Source: Thalassospira xianhensis MCCC 1A02616 (GTDB taxonomy: Bacteria; Pseudomonadota; Alphaproteobacteria; Rhodospirillales; Thalassospiraceae). Taken from it: 64,000 nt of DNA. This document shows, piece by piece, positions 19,374 through 29,094 of this stretch (position 1 is the first letter of the stretch; every line of letters begins with the position of its first letter). The notes under the pieces are model-generated. The model saw only the letters and a list, made by a program, of their open reading frames with translations. It was not told where the DNA came from and did no database searches. Both the position numbers and the translations under genes were made by a program. Location: assembly GCF_003326475.1 (NCBI RefSeq), contig NZ_JPWA01000024.1:1-64000 (forward strand), written 5' to 3'.

Positions 19374-20504
19374 ATGACCAACCCGGTTTACCTTGATTAC
19401 AACGCCAGCGCGCCACTGTGCCACGAAGCACGGCAGGCGATGCTTGTGGCGATGGACGTCGCGGGTAACCCGTCATCGGTTCATGCATCCGGTCGTGCGG
19501 CCCGCAAGATCGTCGATCATGCCCGGCGCAGGATTGCCGATCTGGTTGGTGGTGACGCCGAACGCGTGATTTTCACAAGCGGCGGTACTGAGGCCAACAA
19601 TCTGGCCCTGAACGGGCTTGAGGATGTCACCGTGCTGACCAGTGCGGTCGAACATCCTTCGGTGATCGAAGCCCGGTCGGATGCGAAACGCATTCCGGTT
19701 GATGCCAATGGCGTCATTGATCTGGCCGCCCTTGAAACCATGCTGCGCGCCGCATCCGATGCCGGCCAAAAGGTTCTGGTTTCGGTGATGCTGGCCAACA
19801 ACGAAACCGGCGTCATTCAGCCGGTTGCCAAAGTCGGCCTGCTGGCCCGTGAATATGGCGCAAAGGTCCATTGCGACGCCGTTCAGGCATTGGGCCGCAT
19901 GCCGGTCGATATGGGCCAGCTTCTGGTCGATATGGTGTCGATTTCGGCCCACAAGATCGGCGGACCCAAAGGTGTCGGTGCCCTGGCTATCGCGCCCGGC
20001 GTGATGCTGGTGCCGCAAATCTGCGGCGGCGGGCAGGAAAAATACCGACGGGGTGGTACGGAAAATACCATCGGGATCGCGGGCTTTGGCGCTGCGGCCG
20101 AACGGTGCGAGGCCACCCGGTCGAAAATGGACGAAATCCGCGGTTTGCGTGACCGTCTGGAAACGGTTTTGGCAGCAGAAGCTCCCGAGCTTCTGATCGC
20201 CGGAAAAGGAACGGATCGACTGGTCAATACCAGTTGCCTGATCCTGCCGGGCATGCCGGGGGAAACCCAGGTTATGGCCATGGATCTTGCAGGGATTGCG
20301 ATCAGTTCGGGATCAGCCTGTTCATCAGGCAAGGTACGTGAAAGCCACGTATTGAAGGAAATGGGGGTTACCGATGCCGGATCGGCCATAAGGGTCAGTC
20401 TGGGACTGGAAACCACCGATGACGAGATTGATACATTTATCCGCGTTTGGAGCCGGATGCGGGGCAATGCAGTGCGTAAGAAAAGTGCGCGCCACGCTGC
20501 CTGA
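19374..20504 (+). CDS. Cysteine desulfurase (second, NifS/IscS-like paralogue)
   Basis: This PLP enzyme of 376 residues releases sulfur from cysteine as a persulfide. The N-terminal start VYLDYNASAPL, the PLP-binding Lys in SAHKIGGPKGVGAL, and the active-site Cys in SSGSACSSGKVRESHVL are all present, so it appears active. It is shorter and more divergent than the IscS encoded immediately downstream, and only 27 bases separate the stop from the iscS ATG at 20532. Such a tandem pair within the isc operon suggests different sulfur acceptors for the two enzymes; which ones is not visible here. Confidence 0.93.
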   Translation: MTNPVYLDYNASAPLCHEARQAMLVAMDVAGNPSSVHASGRAARKIVDHARRRIADLVGGDAERVIFTSGGTEANNLALNGLEDVTVLTSAVEHPSVIEARSDAKRIPVDANGVIDLAALETMLRAASDAGQKVLVSVMLANNETGVIQPVAKVGLLAREYGAKVHCDAVQALGRMPVDMGQLLVDMVSISAHKIGGPKGVGALAIAPGVMLVPQICGGGQEKYRRGGTENTIGIAGFGAAAERCEATRSKMDEIRGLRDRLETVLAAEAPELLIAGKGTDRLVNTSCLILPGMPGETQVMAMDLAGIAISSGSACSSGKVRESHVLKEMGVTDAGSAIRVSLGLETTDDEIDTFIRVWSRMRGNAVRKKSARHAA

Positions 20505-20531
20505 AAAAGAGTGAGTGAGGAAGCCTTAACT

Positions 20532-21755
20532 ATGAACGAGCTTAAAGCAAAGCCGATCTATCTGGATTACCAGGCAACGACGCCGACCGATCCGCGCGTG
20601 GTGGAAACCATGCTGCCGTACTTCACCGAGAAGTTCGGTAACCCGCATTCGCGCAACCACAGCTTTGGCTGGGAAGCGGAAGACGCGGTCGAGGTCGCAC
20701 GTGACCAGGTCGCCAAGATCATTGGTGCCTCGTCCAAAGAGATCATTTTCACCTCGGGTGCGACTGAATCGAACAACCTTGCGCTCAAAGGCGTGATGAA
20801 GTTCTACGGCAAGAAAAAGCCGCACCTGATCACGGTCGTGACCGAGCATAAATGCGTGCTCGACAGTGCCCGTCACCTTGAACAGGAAGGTTTCAAAGTC
20901 ACCTATCTTGGCGTCAAGGATAACGGCCTGATAGACCTTGAACAGCTCAAGGCCGCGATCACCGACGAAACCGCGATTGTGTCCGTCATGGCGGTCAACA
21001 ACGAAATCGGCGTGATCCAGCCGCTGAAAGAAATCGGCGAAATCTGCCGCGAACGTGGTGTGTTCTTCCACACCGACTGCGCGCAGGCCGTTGGCAAGAT
21101 TCCGCTCGACGTTGACGAGATGAAAATCGACCTGATGTCGATTTCCGGCCACAAGATTTATGGCCCGAAAGGCATTGGTGCGCTTTATGTCCGCCGTCGT
21201 CCGCGCGTTCGCGTCATCGCACAGATCACCGGTGGTGGTCAGGAACGCGGCATGCGTTCCGGTACGCTGCCGACCCCGCTGATCGTTGGTCTGGGCAAGG
21301 CATGCGACATCGCCATGAACGAAATGGCCGAAGAAAATGCCCGCATCATGGAGCTGCGGGACTACACCATGAAGCGTTTCCGTGACCGCCTTGCCGACAT
21401 CTACCTGAACGGTGATGAAACGCAGCGCGTTGCCGGCAACCTCAATGTTTCCTTTGCCTATGTCGAAGGCGAAAGCCTTCTGATGGACATCAAGAACATT
21501 GCGGTCTCGTCGGGTTCGGCATGTACCTCTGCCTCGCTGGAACCGTCTTATGTTCTGCGTGCGCTCGGTGTTGACGAAGAACTCGCCCATACCTCGCTTC
21601 GTATCGGCATCGGTCGCTATACCACCCGCGAAGAGCTTGATCAGGCGATTGATTCAATCTGCGTTGCGGTCGAGCGCCTGCGTGAAATGAGCCCGCTTTG
21701 GGAAATGGCCCAGGAAGGCATCGACATCAAGTCGATCGAGTGGGCTGAACACTAA
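20532..21755 (+). CDS. iscS: Cysteine desulfurase IscS
   Basis: This is the canonical IscS of 407 residues, which supplies persulfide sulfur to IscU and to tRNA-thiolation enzymes. It begins [16 protein letters not shown] and has the PLP Lys in [16 protein letters not shown]. The mobile loop with the active Cys is [17 protein letters not shown], and the C-terminal region [21 protein letters not shown] matches the tail that contacts IscU. The ATG at 20532 is preceded by GAGGAA; an in-frame GTG at 20511 would add seven residues. Codon choice looks like that of a highly expressed gene. Confidence 0.97.
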   Translation: MNELKAKPIYLDYQATTPTDPRVVETMLPYFTEKFGNPHSRNHSFGWEAEDAVEVARDQVAKIIGASSKEIIFTSGATESNNLALKGVMKFYGKKKPHLITVVTEHKCVLDSARHLEQEGFKVTYLGVKDNGLIDLEQLKAAITDETAIVSVMAVNNEIGVIQPLKEIGEICRERGVFFHTDCAQAVGKIPLDVDEMKIDLMSISGHKIYGPKGIGALYVRRRPRVRVIAQITGGGQERGMRSGTLPTPLIVGLGKACDIAMNEMAEENARIMELRDYTMKRFRDRLADIYLNGDETQRVAGNLNVSFAYVEGESLLMDIKNIAVSSGSACTSASLEPSYVLRALGVDEELAHTSLRIGIGRYTTREELDQAIDSICVAVERLREMSPLWEMAQEGIDIKSIEWAEH

Positions 21756-21814
21756 GCGTAACGAACTATTCCTTCTCGTGAGAGAGAAACAGGACTTTTA
21801 GGAGGACTTTTACC

Positions 21815-22219
21815 ATGGCTTATAGTGAAAAGCTGATCGACCATTACGAAAACCCGCGCAATGTCGGTTCGATGGACAAGAACGAAACGTCTGTCGGTAC
21901 CGGTCTGGTCGGCGCACCGGCCTGTGGCGACGTTATGAAACTGCAGATCAAGGTGACCGCAGACGGGATCATCGAGGATGCAAAGTTCAAGACGTTTGGT
22001 TGCGGTTCGGCAATTGCGTCAAGCTCGCTGATCACCGAGTGGGTCAAGGGCAAGTCGCTTGACGAAGCCGGATCGATCAAGAACTCGCAGATTGCCGAAG
22101 AACTGGCTTTGCCGCCGGTGAAGATTCACTGCTCGATCCTGGCAGAAGATGCCATCAAGGCAGCGATCGCCGACTACAAAACCAAAAACGGTCAGGTCGA
22201 AGTCGAAGCTGCTGAATAA
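21815..22219 (+). CDS. iscU: Fe-S cluster scaffold protein IscU
   Basis: IscU is the scaffold on which [2Fe-2S] clusters are assembled. All cluster ligands are present: Cys37 (PACGD, with Asp39), Cys63 (FGCGSA), His105 and Cys106. The HscA recognition motif LPPVK is at residues 99-103. The 134-residue length is typical. A strong AGGAGG ribosome site precedes the ATG. It lies directly after iscS. Confidence 0.97.
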   Translation: MAYSEKLIDHYENPRNVGSMDKNETSVGTGLVGAPACGDVMKLQIKVTADGIIEDAKFKTFGCGSAIASSSLITEWVKGKSLDEAGSIKNSQIAEELALPPVKIHCSILAEDAIKAAIADYKTKNGQVEVEAAE

Positions 22220-22264
22220 GCAGCTTCACGACCCCGCTCGTTTTCGGGAATTCAGGAGAAGACT

Positions 22265-22606
22265 ATGGCATTACCGTCCCCGATCAGTGTCACCCCGGAG
22301 GCGCTTGTTCATATCAAGGCGTTGCTTGATAGCCGCGGCAAACCGTCCGAAGGCATCCGCCTTGGCGTGCGCAGCAAAGGGTGCTCGGGTCTGTCCTACA
22401 CGCTTGAATATGCAGATGATGCATCGGGCTTCGAAGAAGTCGTCGAGCTGGAGGATGGCGTGAAGCTTCTGATTGACCCCAAGGCCATCATGTTCGTGCT
22501 TGGCACCGAGATGGATTACGAGGTCAACAAGATGGAAGAAGGTTTCGTGTTCCGTAACCCCAATGAAAAGGGGCGTTGCGGCTGCGGAGAATCCTTCCAC
22601 GTCTGA
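22265..22606 (+). CDS. iscA: A-type Fe-S carrier protein IscA
   Basis: This 113-residue A-type carrier has the three conserved cysteines: Cys40 (KGCSGLSY) and the C-terminal pair Cys105/Cys107 (GRCGCGESF). A-type carriers accept clusters or iron and deliver them to apoproteins. The gene follows iscU by 45 bases with a GGAGAAG ribosome site. It is called IscA from operon position; ErpA-type function cannot be excluded. Confidence 0.93.
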   Translation: MALPSPISVTPEALVHIKALLDSRGKPSEGIRLGVRSKGCSGLSYTLEYADDASGFEEVVELEDGVKLLIDPKAIMFVLGTEMDYEVNKMEEGFVFRNPNEKGRCGCGESFHV

Positions 22607-22640
22607 CGGCCCGCCGGGTTTTCCCTGCTTTCTGACTGTC

Positions 22641-22678
22641 ATGGCCCCGGTGATATCGACCGATATCGTCGGGGCCAT
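22641..22678 (+). promoter_or_regulatory. Strong hairpin in the iscA-hscB spacer
   Basis: The arms ATGGCCCCG...GATATCG and CGATATC...CGGGGCCAT form a long stem with a small interior mismatch. It is followed by ACTGACAAAGG, with no T run. It could act as an RNA processing or stability element, or as partial termination that lowers hscBA expression relative to iscSUA. Confidence 0.55.
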
Positions 22679-22776
22679 CGACTGACAAAGGGGCGGTCGC
22701 CGTTATTTTTGTCATTATTTTCCGGCATCTGACGTCCGTCTTTATTCGTTTTGTCGTTTGTTTTTAAATCTCGAAA

Positions 22777-23430
22777 GTGCATAGCGTGAGCAACACCGGT
22801 ACCTCAGAAACGCGCACCGCAGAACAGCCGCAGCATAAAGTCTGCTGGTCCTGCAAGGGCCCGGTCGGGGCAACTTCCCTGTTTTGCGAAACCTGCAATG
22901 CCATTCAGCCCCCGGGCCAGCTTGACCATTTCACGCGCTTTGGGCTTAAACGCACCTTCATCATCGATGTCGATGCGATCGAGGCAACGTATCTCAAGCA
23001 GCAGCAATTGCTGCATCCTGACCGCTTTGCATCAAAATCCGCCCGCGAACAGGCATTATCATCCCAGCAGGCGGCAACCCTTAACGGTGCGTTCGAAACC
23101 CTTAAAAACCCGGTTGCACGTGCCGAATATCTTCTGCGTCTGGCAGGCCACGAACCCGAAGGCGGCGAGGGGCACACGGTCAACGATCCGGAGCTTCTGA
23201 TGGAAGCCATGGAAATGCGCGAAGCCCTGCATGATGCCGATGACCGCAACGCGGTCGACACCATGATCAAGGATACCCGCAAGGCCGCCCGTGCGTGTGA
23301 AAAGGACGTTGCCGACGCACTCGAACAGAACGCATATGACCGGGCCAAAAAACTGACAACCCGGCTGAGATACCTGATGAAAATGACCGAGGAAGCGCGC
23401 GCGAAGAAATCGCGTCTTGCCGCCGCCTGA
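22777..23430 (+). CDS. hscB: J-domain co-chaperone HscB with N-terminal tetracysteine module
   Basis: HscB recruits IscU to HscA and stimulates its ATPase. The J-domain HPD motif is in LLHPDRFAS, and the C-terminal three-helix IscU-binding part (ARAEYLLRLAGHEPEGGE, MEMREALHDA, RAKKLTTRLRYLMKM) is complete. Unlike E. coli HscB, the protein begins with a metal-binding-like module: CWSC at residues 23-26 and CETC at residues 37-40. A similar tetracysteine element is known in human HSCB. The 217-residue protein starts at GTG 22777 (or GTG 22786); neither has a good ribosome site. It is followed by hscA after 26 bases. Confidence 0.93.
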   Translation: MHSVSNTGTSETRTAEQPQHKVCWSCKGPVGATSLFCETCNAIQPPGQLDHFTRFGLKRTFIIDVDAIEATYLKQQQLLHPDRFASKSAREQALSSQQAATLNGAFETLKNPVARAEYLLRLAGHEPEGGEGHTVNDPELLMEAMEMREALHDADDRNAVDTMIKDTRKAARACEKDVADALEQNAYDRAKKLTTRLRYLMKMTEEARAKKSRLAAA

Positions 23431-23456
23431 TCATTTAAAAAGAACGGATAGAATTC

Positions 23457-25358
23457 ATGGCTTTGCTAAAGATCCACGAACCGGGCCAGACGCCGCTGCC
23501 CCACGAAGATGAACGCCAGCTTGCGGTTGGCATCGATCTGGGCACGACGAACTCCGTCGTCGCGATCTCGAACGATGAAAAACCCGAGGTGCTCCGCGAT
23601 ACATCCGGTGGCAATGCCATCGTGCCGTCTGTCGTCTATTATGGCGCGGATGCCGATCCGGTGGTGGGCGAGGCGGCCCGTGATCAGATCAACGACAATG
23701 CCAATCGCGTCGTATCGTCGGTCAAACGCCTGATGGGCCGTGGCATTGCTGATGTCAAATCCATCGCCGGCACGCTGCCCTATCATGTCGAAGTCCCGGC
23801 TGAGGACGCCGAAAAATCGGGTGAACCGATGATGGTGCGGCTCAATGTCGGCGACCGCGTCCTGACCCCGGTAGAGGTTTCCGCCGATATCCTGCGTGCC
23901 CTGCGCGCGCGTGCCGAGGCAAGCCTTGGCAAGCCTGTCGAAAAGGCGGTCATCACCGTTCCGGCCTATTTCGATGATGGCGCGCGCACCGCGACCAAGG
24001 ACGCCGCCCGTCTGGCCGGGATCGAAGTCCTGCGTCTGGTGAACGAGCCAACCGCGGCCGCCCTTGCCTATGGCCTCGATAACGGGGCGGAGGGCCTTTA
24101 TGCCGTCTACGATCTTGGCGGCGGCACGTTTGATATTTCCCTGCTTAAAATGCAAAAGGGCGTCTTCCAGGTGAAGGCAACCGGGGGCGATGCCGCACTC
24201 GGTGGTGATGATTTCGATCACGCCATTGCCGAACATCTTCTGGCGGAGCGTAAAGACGGCGGCACCACCGATGATCTCGATGCGTCGGATGCCAAACGCC
24301 TGCTTAAAACCGCTCGCAAGGTCAAGGAAGCCCTGACCGATGCCGATGAAACCAGCGTTACCGTCTCGCTCGGTGGCGCGGACACCACCCACACAGTCAC
24401 CCGTGCCGCGTTCGATGCGATGATTGCCAAACTGGTATCGCGCACGATTGCGATCACCGAACAGGTCCTTGATGACGCCGATATTCTGGCCGATGACGTC
24501 AAGGGCGTGGTGCTGGTCGGCGGTTCGACCCGTGTGCCCGCCGTCCGCAAGGCCGTCGCTGATCTGTTCGAACAGGACCCGCTTTCCGATATCGACCCGG
24601 ACGAGGTCGTCGCCCTTGGTGCCGCGCTGCAGGCAGAGGCCCTGACAGGTGGCTCGGACAACCTTCTGCTCGACGTCACGCCCCTGTCGCTCGGCCTTGA
24701 AACAATGGGCGGGATTGTCGAAAAGGTCATTGACCGCAATACCCCGATCCCGGTCGCCAAGGCACAGGAATTCACCACCTATCAGGATGGCCAGTCGGCC
24801 ATGATGATCCATGTGGTGCAGGGCGAACGCGAAATGGTCGATCAGTGCCGCTCGCTTGCGCGCTTCGCGCTGACCGGTATTCCGTCAATGGCGGCTGGCG
24901 CTGCACGCATCAAGGTGACGTTTAATGTCGATGCCGACGGTCTTCTGACTGTCTCGGCGCGCGAGGAAACCACCGGCACCGAACAGGAAGTCGCCGTCAA
25001 GCCGACCTATGGCATTAACGAGCTTGATATGGCCAATATGCTGCGCGAAAGCATGGTTCATGCGCGCGAGGATATGGAAATGCGCCTCCTGACCGAAGCC
25101 CGGGTCGAAGCACGCCGCAACGTTCTGGCCGTGCAGGCCGCAATGAATGCCGACAGAGCACTTCTGACATCCGAAGACGAAGACAATATCGCAGCCGCGA
25201 TTGCCAAACTCGAAGCCGCCATGTCGGGCGAGGATCGTGACCTTATCAACGAACAGGCCGAGGCCCTGGAAGACGCATCGCGTCCCTTTGCCGAGGCCCG
25301 TATGGACGCCCGCATCCGTCAGGCCCTTGCCGGTCGCAATGTCGATCAGGTGAATTAG
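23457..25358 (+). CDS. hscA: Hsp70-type chaperone HscA
   Basis: HscA uses ATP to help release clusters from IscU. The 633-residue protein has the Hsp70 ATPase domain ([16 protein letters not shown] near residue 23, [30 protein letters not shown]). The substrate-binding domain ([17 protein letters not shown] onward) and a C-terminal lid follow. It has the short HscA-type tail rather than the DnaK acidic tail. The position between hscB and fdx confirms the assignment. Confidence 0.96.
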   Translation: MALLKIHEPGQTPLPHEDERQLAVGIDLGTTNSVVAISNDEKPEVLRDTSGGNAIVPSVVYYGADADPVVGEAARDQINDNANRVVSSVKRLMGRGIADVKSIAGTLPYHVEVPAEDAEKSGEPMMVRLNVGDRVLTPVEVSADILRALRARAEASLGKPVEKAVITVPAYFDDGARTATKDAARLAGIEVLRLVNEPTAAALAYGLDNGAEGLYAVYDLGGGTFDISLLKMQKGVFQVKATGGDAALGGDDFDHAIAEHLLAERKDGGTTDDLDASDAKRLLKTARKVKEALTDADETSVTVSLGGADTTHTVTRAAFDAMIAKLVSRTIAITEQVLDDADILADDVKGVVLVGGSTRVPAVRKAVADLFEQDPLSDIDPDEVVALGAALQAEALTGGSDNLLLDVTPLSLGLETMGGIVEKVIDRNTPIPVAKAQEFTTYQDGQSAMMIHVVQGEREMVDQCRSLARFALTGIPSMAAGAARIKVTFNVDADGLLTVSAREETTGTEQEVAVKPTYGINELDMANMLRESMVHAREDMEMRLLTEARVEARRNVLAVQAAMNADRALLTSEDEDNIAAAIAKLEAAMSGEDRDLINEQAEALEDASRPFAEARMDARIRQALAGRNVDQVN

Positions 25359-25471
25359 GGACCAGACATAATTGACAAACCGGCCAACTGCGGCGATTGT
25401 CCCGTGCAACCGCCAAGGTCAGGTCGGACCAGAGATCGAACGAAAAAGTATTACCGAGGAGAAAGGCACAG

Positions 25472-25807
25472 ATGCCTAAGATCGTTTTTGTTGAACCCGA
25501 TGGCACCGAAAAGGAATTTGACGTTGCCGACGGTCTGTCCGTTCTGGAAGCTGCCCACAAGAATGGCATCGACCTTGAAGGTGCCTGCGAAGGATCGCTG
25601 GCCTGCTCGACCTGCCATGTCGTTGTTGACGATAGCTGGTTTGACAAGCTCGACGAGCCAAGCGAAGACGAGGAAGACATGCTCGACCTCGCATTCGGCC
25701 TGACCGAGACCTCGCGCCTTGGCTGTCAGATCATCATGAGCGACGAGCTCGACGGCCTGCGCGTCATGCTGCCGTCTGCCACGCGCAACATGATGGTTGA
25801 CAAGTAA
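25472..25807 (+). CDS. fdx: [2Fe-2S] ferredoxin of the ISC system
   Basis: This 112-residue adrenodoxin-type ferredoxin gives electrons for cluster assembly. The four ligands are Cys39, Cys45, Cys48 ([14 protein letters not shown]) and Cys85 (RLGCQ). The ATG at 25472 ([11 protein letters not shown]) follows GAGGAGA; the frame extends upstream to 25397 without family-like sequence. It lies between hscA and iscX. Confidence 0.95.
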   Translation: MPKIVFVEPDGTEKEFDVADGLSVLEAAHKNGIDLEGACEGSLACSTCHVVVDDSWFDKLDEPSEDEEDMLDLAFGLTETSRLGCQIIMSDELDGLRVMLPSATRNMMVDK

Positions 25808-25844
25808 CACCAAGATTTCCGCCCAAGCCAAAAGGGGGACACCC

Positions 25845-26042
25845 ATGCGCTGGACAGATATTCAGGATATCGCGATCGAGCTTGAAGAAGCCCATCCCGA
25901 CAAGGATAACGTCAATCTGCGGTATACCGATCTGCATAAATGGATCTGTGAACTTGACGGCTTTGACGACGATCCCGCGAAATCGAACGAGAAGATCCTC
26001 GAAGCCATCCAGATGGCATGGATCGATGAACGCGACGATTAG
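25845..26042 (+). CDS. iscX: Fe-S assembly protein IscX
   Basis: This small acidic protein of 65 residues (MRWTDIQDIAIELEE; later DLHKWICELDGFDD and IQMAWIDERDD) matches the IscX/YfhJ family. IscX binds IscS and iron and moderates cluster assembly. The ATG at 25845 follows AAAGGGGG. It is the last gene of the isc operon; a dispersed repeat and a terminator follow. Confidence 0.93.
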   Translation: MRWTDIQDIAIELEEAHPDKDNVNLRYTDLHKWICELDGFDDDPAKSNEKILEAIQMAWIDERDD

Positions 26043-26054
26043 GACCTGCTAACA

Positions 26055-26082
26055 CGTCATTCCCGCGAAGGCGGGAATCCAG
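26055..26082 (+). repeat. Dispersed palindromic repeat, copy 1
   Basis: This is a short palindrome (CATTCCCGCGAAGGCGGGAATCC) differing by one internal base from the copy at 28185. It is a widely seen REP-like intergenic family in proteobacteria, placed between iscX and the operon terminator. Confidence 0.75.
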
Positions 26083-26104
26083 ACAGCAGAACCCGCATCG
26101 ATAC

Positions 26105-26136
26105 AAGCCAGCCCGGATCCTTCCGCAGGCTGGCTT
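26105..26136 (+). terminator. Rho-independent terminator of the isc operon
   Basis: The arms AAGCCAGCC / GGCTGGCTT flank a 14-base loop and are followed by TGTTTTAT. It lies about 60 bases after the iscX stop. Confidence 0.85.
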
Positions 26137-26184
26137 TGTTTTATCCGTATTTTGGCATCACCACGGGCAGGGGCTTTGACAACC

Positions 26185-26883
26185 ATGACCGACACCTTCA
26201 CCGATATCATCCCGGCCCAAAGCCTGTTTGGCCGACTGCGTGCCAATGCCCCCGATGCGTGGCAAACCTATGTCTGCCACGACTTCGTCAAACAGCTTGG
26301 CAACGGAACCCTGCCAGAGGCCGCCTTCAAGCACTACCTTATTCAGGATTACCTGTTCCTGATCCAGTTTGCCCGTGCCTATGCACTCGCGACCTATAAG
26401 GCCGATGATCTGCGTGCCATGCGCCAGTTCTCCGGCACCGTGCACGCCATCCTTGATATGGAAATGAGCCTGCATCTCGACTTCTGCAAAGGCTGGGGCC
26501 TGTCTGAGGCCGACATCTTGGCGGAGCCAGAGGCGCGCGCCTGCATCACCTATACCCGCTATGTGCTTGATTGCGGCGGACGGGGCGATGTGGTTGATCT
26601 TCAGGTCGCCCTGATGCCCTGTATGGTTGGCTATGCCGAAATCGCAAACCGCCTGATGGCAAGTTCTGATACAAGGCTCGATGGAAATCCCTACCGCCCC
26701 TGGATCGAGATGTATGCCTCGACCGAATTCCAGGATGTGGCAAAGGCCGAAATCGATCTTCTGGAACATACCGTGCAAACCCGCGGTGGGGATGCAAGGA
26801 TCGCGGGGTTGACGGAAATCTTCTCCAAGGCAAGCCGCCTTGAAGCCGATTTCTGGCAGATGGGGCTTGATCTGGCAAAATAG
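26185..26883 (+). CDS. tenA: TenA family thiaminase II / aminopyrimidine aminohydrolase
   Basis: TenA proteins hydrolyse degraded thiamin pyrimidines (aminopyrimidine salvage) or thiamin. The 232-residue protein shows the all-helical family pattern (FKHYLIQDYLFLIQFARAY near residue 50; ALMPCMVGYAEI with the catalytic Cys and Glu). The ATG at 26185 (MTDTFTDII) is favoured over an earlier in-frame ATG at 26152. No thiamin riboswitch is visible upstream, so regulation is unclear. It lies between the isc operon and mnmA, in its own transcriptional unit after the isc terminator. Confidence 0.9.
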   Translation: MTDTFTDIIPAQSLFGRLRANAPDAWQTYVCHDFVKQLGNGTLPEAAFKHYLIQDYLFLIQFARAYALATYKADDLRAMRQFSGTVHAILDMEMSLHLDFCKGWGLSEADILAEPEARACITYTRYVLDCGGRGDVVDLQVALMPCMVGYAEIANRLMASSDTRLDGNPYRPWIEMYASTEFQDVAKAEIDLLEHTVQTRGGDARIAGLTEIFSKASRLEADFWQMGLDLAK

Positions 26884-27000
26884 GCGCAGATGCCTTATAT
26901 ATGCCCCAACATGAATTCACGGGTGGTTTGAACGTCACCCATCGCTATTTTACATCAACTTCTTGTCGCCGCGGCCTTGACCCGCGGATGGGTGGGAAAA

Positions 27001-28149
27001 ATGAACTCTCTTGGCTTTGACAAAGCCCCAAAAGATACCCGCGTGGTTGTTGCCATGTCGGGCGGGGTCGATAGCTCCGCCGTTGCGGCCCTTCTGAAGT
27101 CCGAAGGCTATGACGTGGTCGGCATTACCCTTCAGCTTTACGATATGGGGGCCAATGCACCGTCACGCGCCAAATCCTGCTGTGCCGGGCGCGATATCTA
27201 TGATGCGCGCAAGGTGGCCGAGGATATCGACATTCCCTATTACGTGCTCGATTACGAATCACGCTTCCGCGAAGAAGTGATCGATGATTTTGCCGACAGC
27301 TATATGCGCGGCGAAACCCCGATCCCGTGTGTGAAATGCAATCAGACGGTCAAATTCCGCGATCTCTTGGAAACCGCGCATGACCTTGGCGCCGATTGCA
27401 TGGCGACCGGCCATTACGTGCAGCGCAAACTCGGCGTCAACGGCCATGCCGAACTGCACCGTGCAGCCGATCCCAATCGCGATCAAAGCTATTTCCTGTT
27501 CACCACCACTCAGGAACAGCTCGATTTCCTGCGCTTCCCGCTGGGCCATCTGATGAGCAAGGCCGAAACCCGTGCGCTTGCCGCCAAATTCGGCCTTGAA
27601 GTGGCGGACAAGCCCGACAGTCAGGACATCTGCTTTGTCCCGGATGGCAAATATGCCCGTCTGGTCGAAAAGCTCCGCCCCGAAGCCGGTGAACCGGGCC
27701 AGATCGTTGATCTGGATGGCAATGTGCTGGGTGATCATCGCGGCCTGATCCATTACACGATTGGCCAACGGCGCGGTCTTAACATCGGTGGCACGGCCGA
27801 ACCGCTTTATGTCGTCAAACTCCTGCCCGAAACCCGGCAGGTCGTGGTCGGCCCGAAATCGGCCCTTGCGATCCAGATGGTCTATGTCAAGGAACTGAAC
27901 TGGCTTGATGGTGACGCGATTGACCCGAACGGGGTCGAGGTCGAAGTCAAACTGCGTTCCGCCATGGCCCCGGCCCCGGCCACCATCTACCCCGAAGGGC
28001 CGGGTGCTGCCCGCATCGAACTGCATGACCCGCAGTTCGGCATCGCACCGGGGCAGGCGGGAGTCTTCTATGCCGGCGACCGGGTAATGGGCGGCGGCTG
28101 GATCACCCGTCAGGAACTTCTGGCATCCCATGCGCCAACAGCGGCCTGA
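27001..28149 (+). CDS. mnmA: tRNA-specific 2-thiouridylase MnmA
   Basis: MnmA puts sulfur on U34 of tRNA-Lys, Glu and Gln, using ATP and sulfur relayed from IscS. The 382-residue protein has the PP-loop SGGVDSS at residues 20-26. The first catalytic Cys is in [13 protein letters not shown] and the second in [29 protein letters not shown] and the C-terminal beta-barrel follow. The ATG at 27001 follows GGTGGG; the frame also reads from a TTG at 26977. Its location just downstream of the isc operon places a main sulfur consumer next to its supplier. Confidence 0.96.
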   Translation: MNSLGFDKAPKDTRVVVAMSGGVDSSAVAALLKSEGYDVVGITLQLYDMGANAPSRAKSCCAGRDIYDARKVAEDIDIPYYVLDYESRFREEVIDDFADSYMRGETPIPCVKCNQTVKFRDLLETAHDLGADCMATGHYVQRKLGVNGHAELHRAADPNRDQSYFLFTTTQEQLDFLRFPLGHLMSKAETRALAAKFGLEVADKPDSQDICFVPDGKYARLVEKLRPEAGEPGQIVDLDGNVLGDHRGLIHYTIGQRRGLNIGGTAEPLYVVKLLPETRQVVVGPKSALAIQMVYVKELNWLDGDAIDPNGVEVEVKLRSAMAPAPATIYPEGPGAARIELHDPQFGIAPGQAGVFYAGDRVMGGGWITRQELLASHAPTAA

Positions 28150-28184
28150 TCTTCAGGCTGCTGACGACGCATTTCCACTCAGAT

Positions 28185-28268
28185 CGTCATTCCCGCGAAA
28201 GCGGGAATCCATTCTATTCCAATGGGATATGGATTCCGGGCCTGCGCGCCGCGTCGCCCGGAATGACG
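28185..28268 (+). repeat. Composite REP-like repeat, copy 2
   Basis: The left palindrome (CATTCCCGCGAAAGCGGGAATCC) matches the 26055 copy with one base changed. About 20 bases later, ATTCCGGG...CCCGGAAT forms a second stem. The outer ends CGTCATTCC and GGAATGACG are inverted, so the whole 84 bases look like a small palindromic mobile-type unit between mnmA and a membrane-protein gene. Confidence 0.7.
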
Positions 28269-28437
28269 GCTCTGATCCATCCCGGCCTTTTCTTTTGCGT
28301 TGCGGTAATTAAGATTCTTTCGCGTTCCTGACTGTGCTATGATGTGCGCAACAATATTCGGGGAACCCCGATAATAAAAAGATGCGACGTGCTTTTCGCA
28401 TGCAGGTTGGCCACGGAATGTCTGACGGGGGATAGAC

Positions 28438-28902
28438 ATGATCCGGTGGTGTTATATTTTATTCATGGCTTTGCTGACCGGCCTGTACGGTTTTCGGGTT
28501 GCGGGACAGTATGTGCAACGCACCGTTCCTGTGACGTGGCTTCCTGCCGCCCATCTCTGGCAGGATGGTGGCCTAAGCTACTCCTACGCGTCGCCTTTGC
28601 AGATTGCCGTTCTGCTGTTCATGGTGATAAGCACCTTCCGCGCCGCACGGCACGCGATTGTGCCGCGCCGCTGGAAACGCCGTCTGGCCCACCTGATTGG
28701 CTGGGTATATCTTGCCGCGACGGTTGTGCGAATGGTGCCGGGCATTTCCATACCCCCGACCTATGCATGGCTTGAAACCTCCTTTGCCCTGTTCTTCCAT
28801 CTGGTGGTGGCGATTTATATGATCGCGCTTGCGGTTTATCTTGATTACGACGCGACACGCCGGAAAGAGCATTATTATCAGGCCTATGGCACCCCTGACT
28901 GA
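28438..28902 (+). CDS. Small membrane protein of unknown function
   Basis: I do not recognise a family. The 154-residue protein has four probable transmembrane segments, at about residues 4-24, 57-75, 88-108 and 112-135. The loop with RAARHAIVPRRWKRR after the second segment is strongly basic and so probably cytoplasmic. A charged C-terminal tail (DYDATRRKEHYYQ) follows. A GGGGG run precedes the ATG. It stands alone between the composite repeat and tRNA-Met. Confidence 0.7.
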   Translation: MIRWCYILFMALLTGLYGFRVAGQYVQRTVPVTWLPAAHLWQDGGLSYSYASPLQIAVLLFMVISTFRAARHAIVPRRWKRRLAHLIGWVYLAATVVRMVPGISIPPTYAWLETSFALFFHLVVAIYMIALAVYLDYDATRRKEHYYQAYGTPD

Positions 28903-29094
28903 CAATCGCTTCCTGCTGCGGGTGGGGATAGGGGCGGGAACCGTTCGTCCCAAGGTTTATGGAAGGGTTTTGTGGATATCTTTTTTCCGTCAAACGTCAA
29001 AAAGGCGCTTGACGGGGGCGGTTCCCTGACGTAAAAACCGCCCCGTTCCGGCGCTTACGGAACCCGCAGAATAGATACCCTATACATACTCTGT

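Noticed and set aside
26043-26184. Possible TPP riboswitch upstream of tenA
   Set aside because: No thi-box core is visible; the interval is taken up by the REP-like repeat and the isc terminator.
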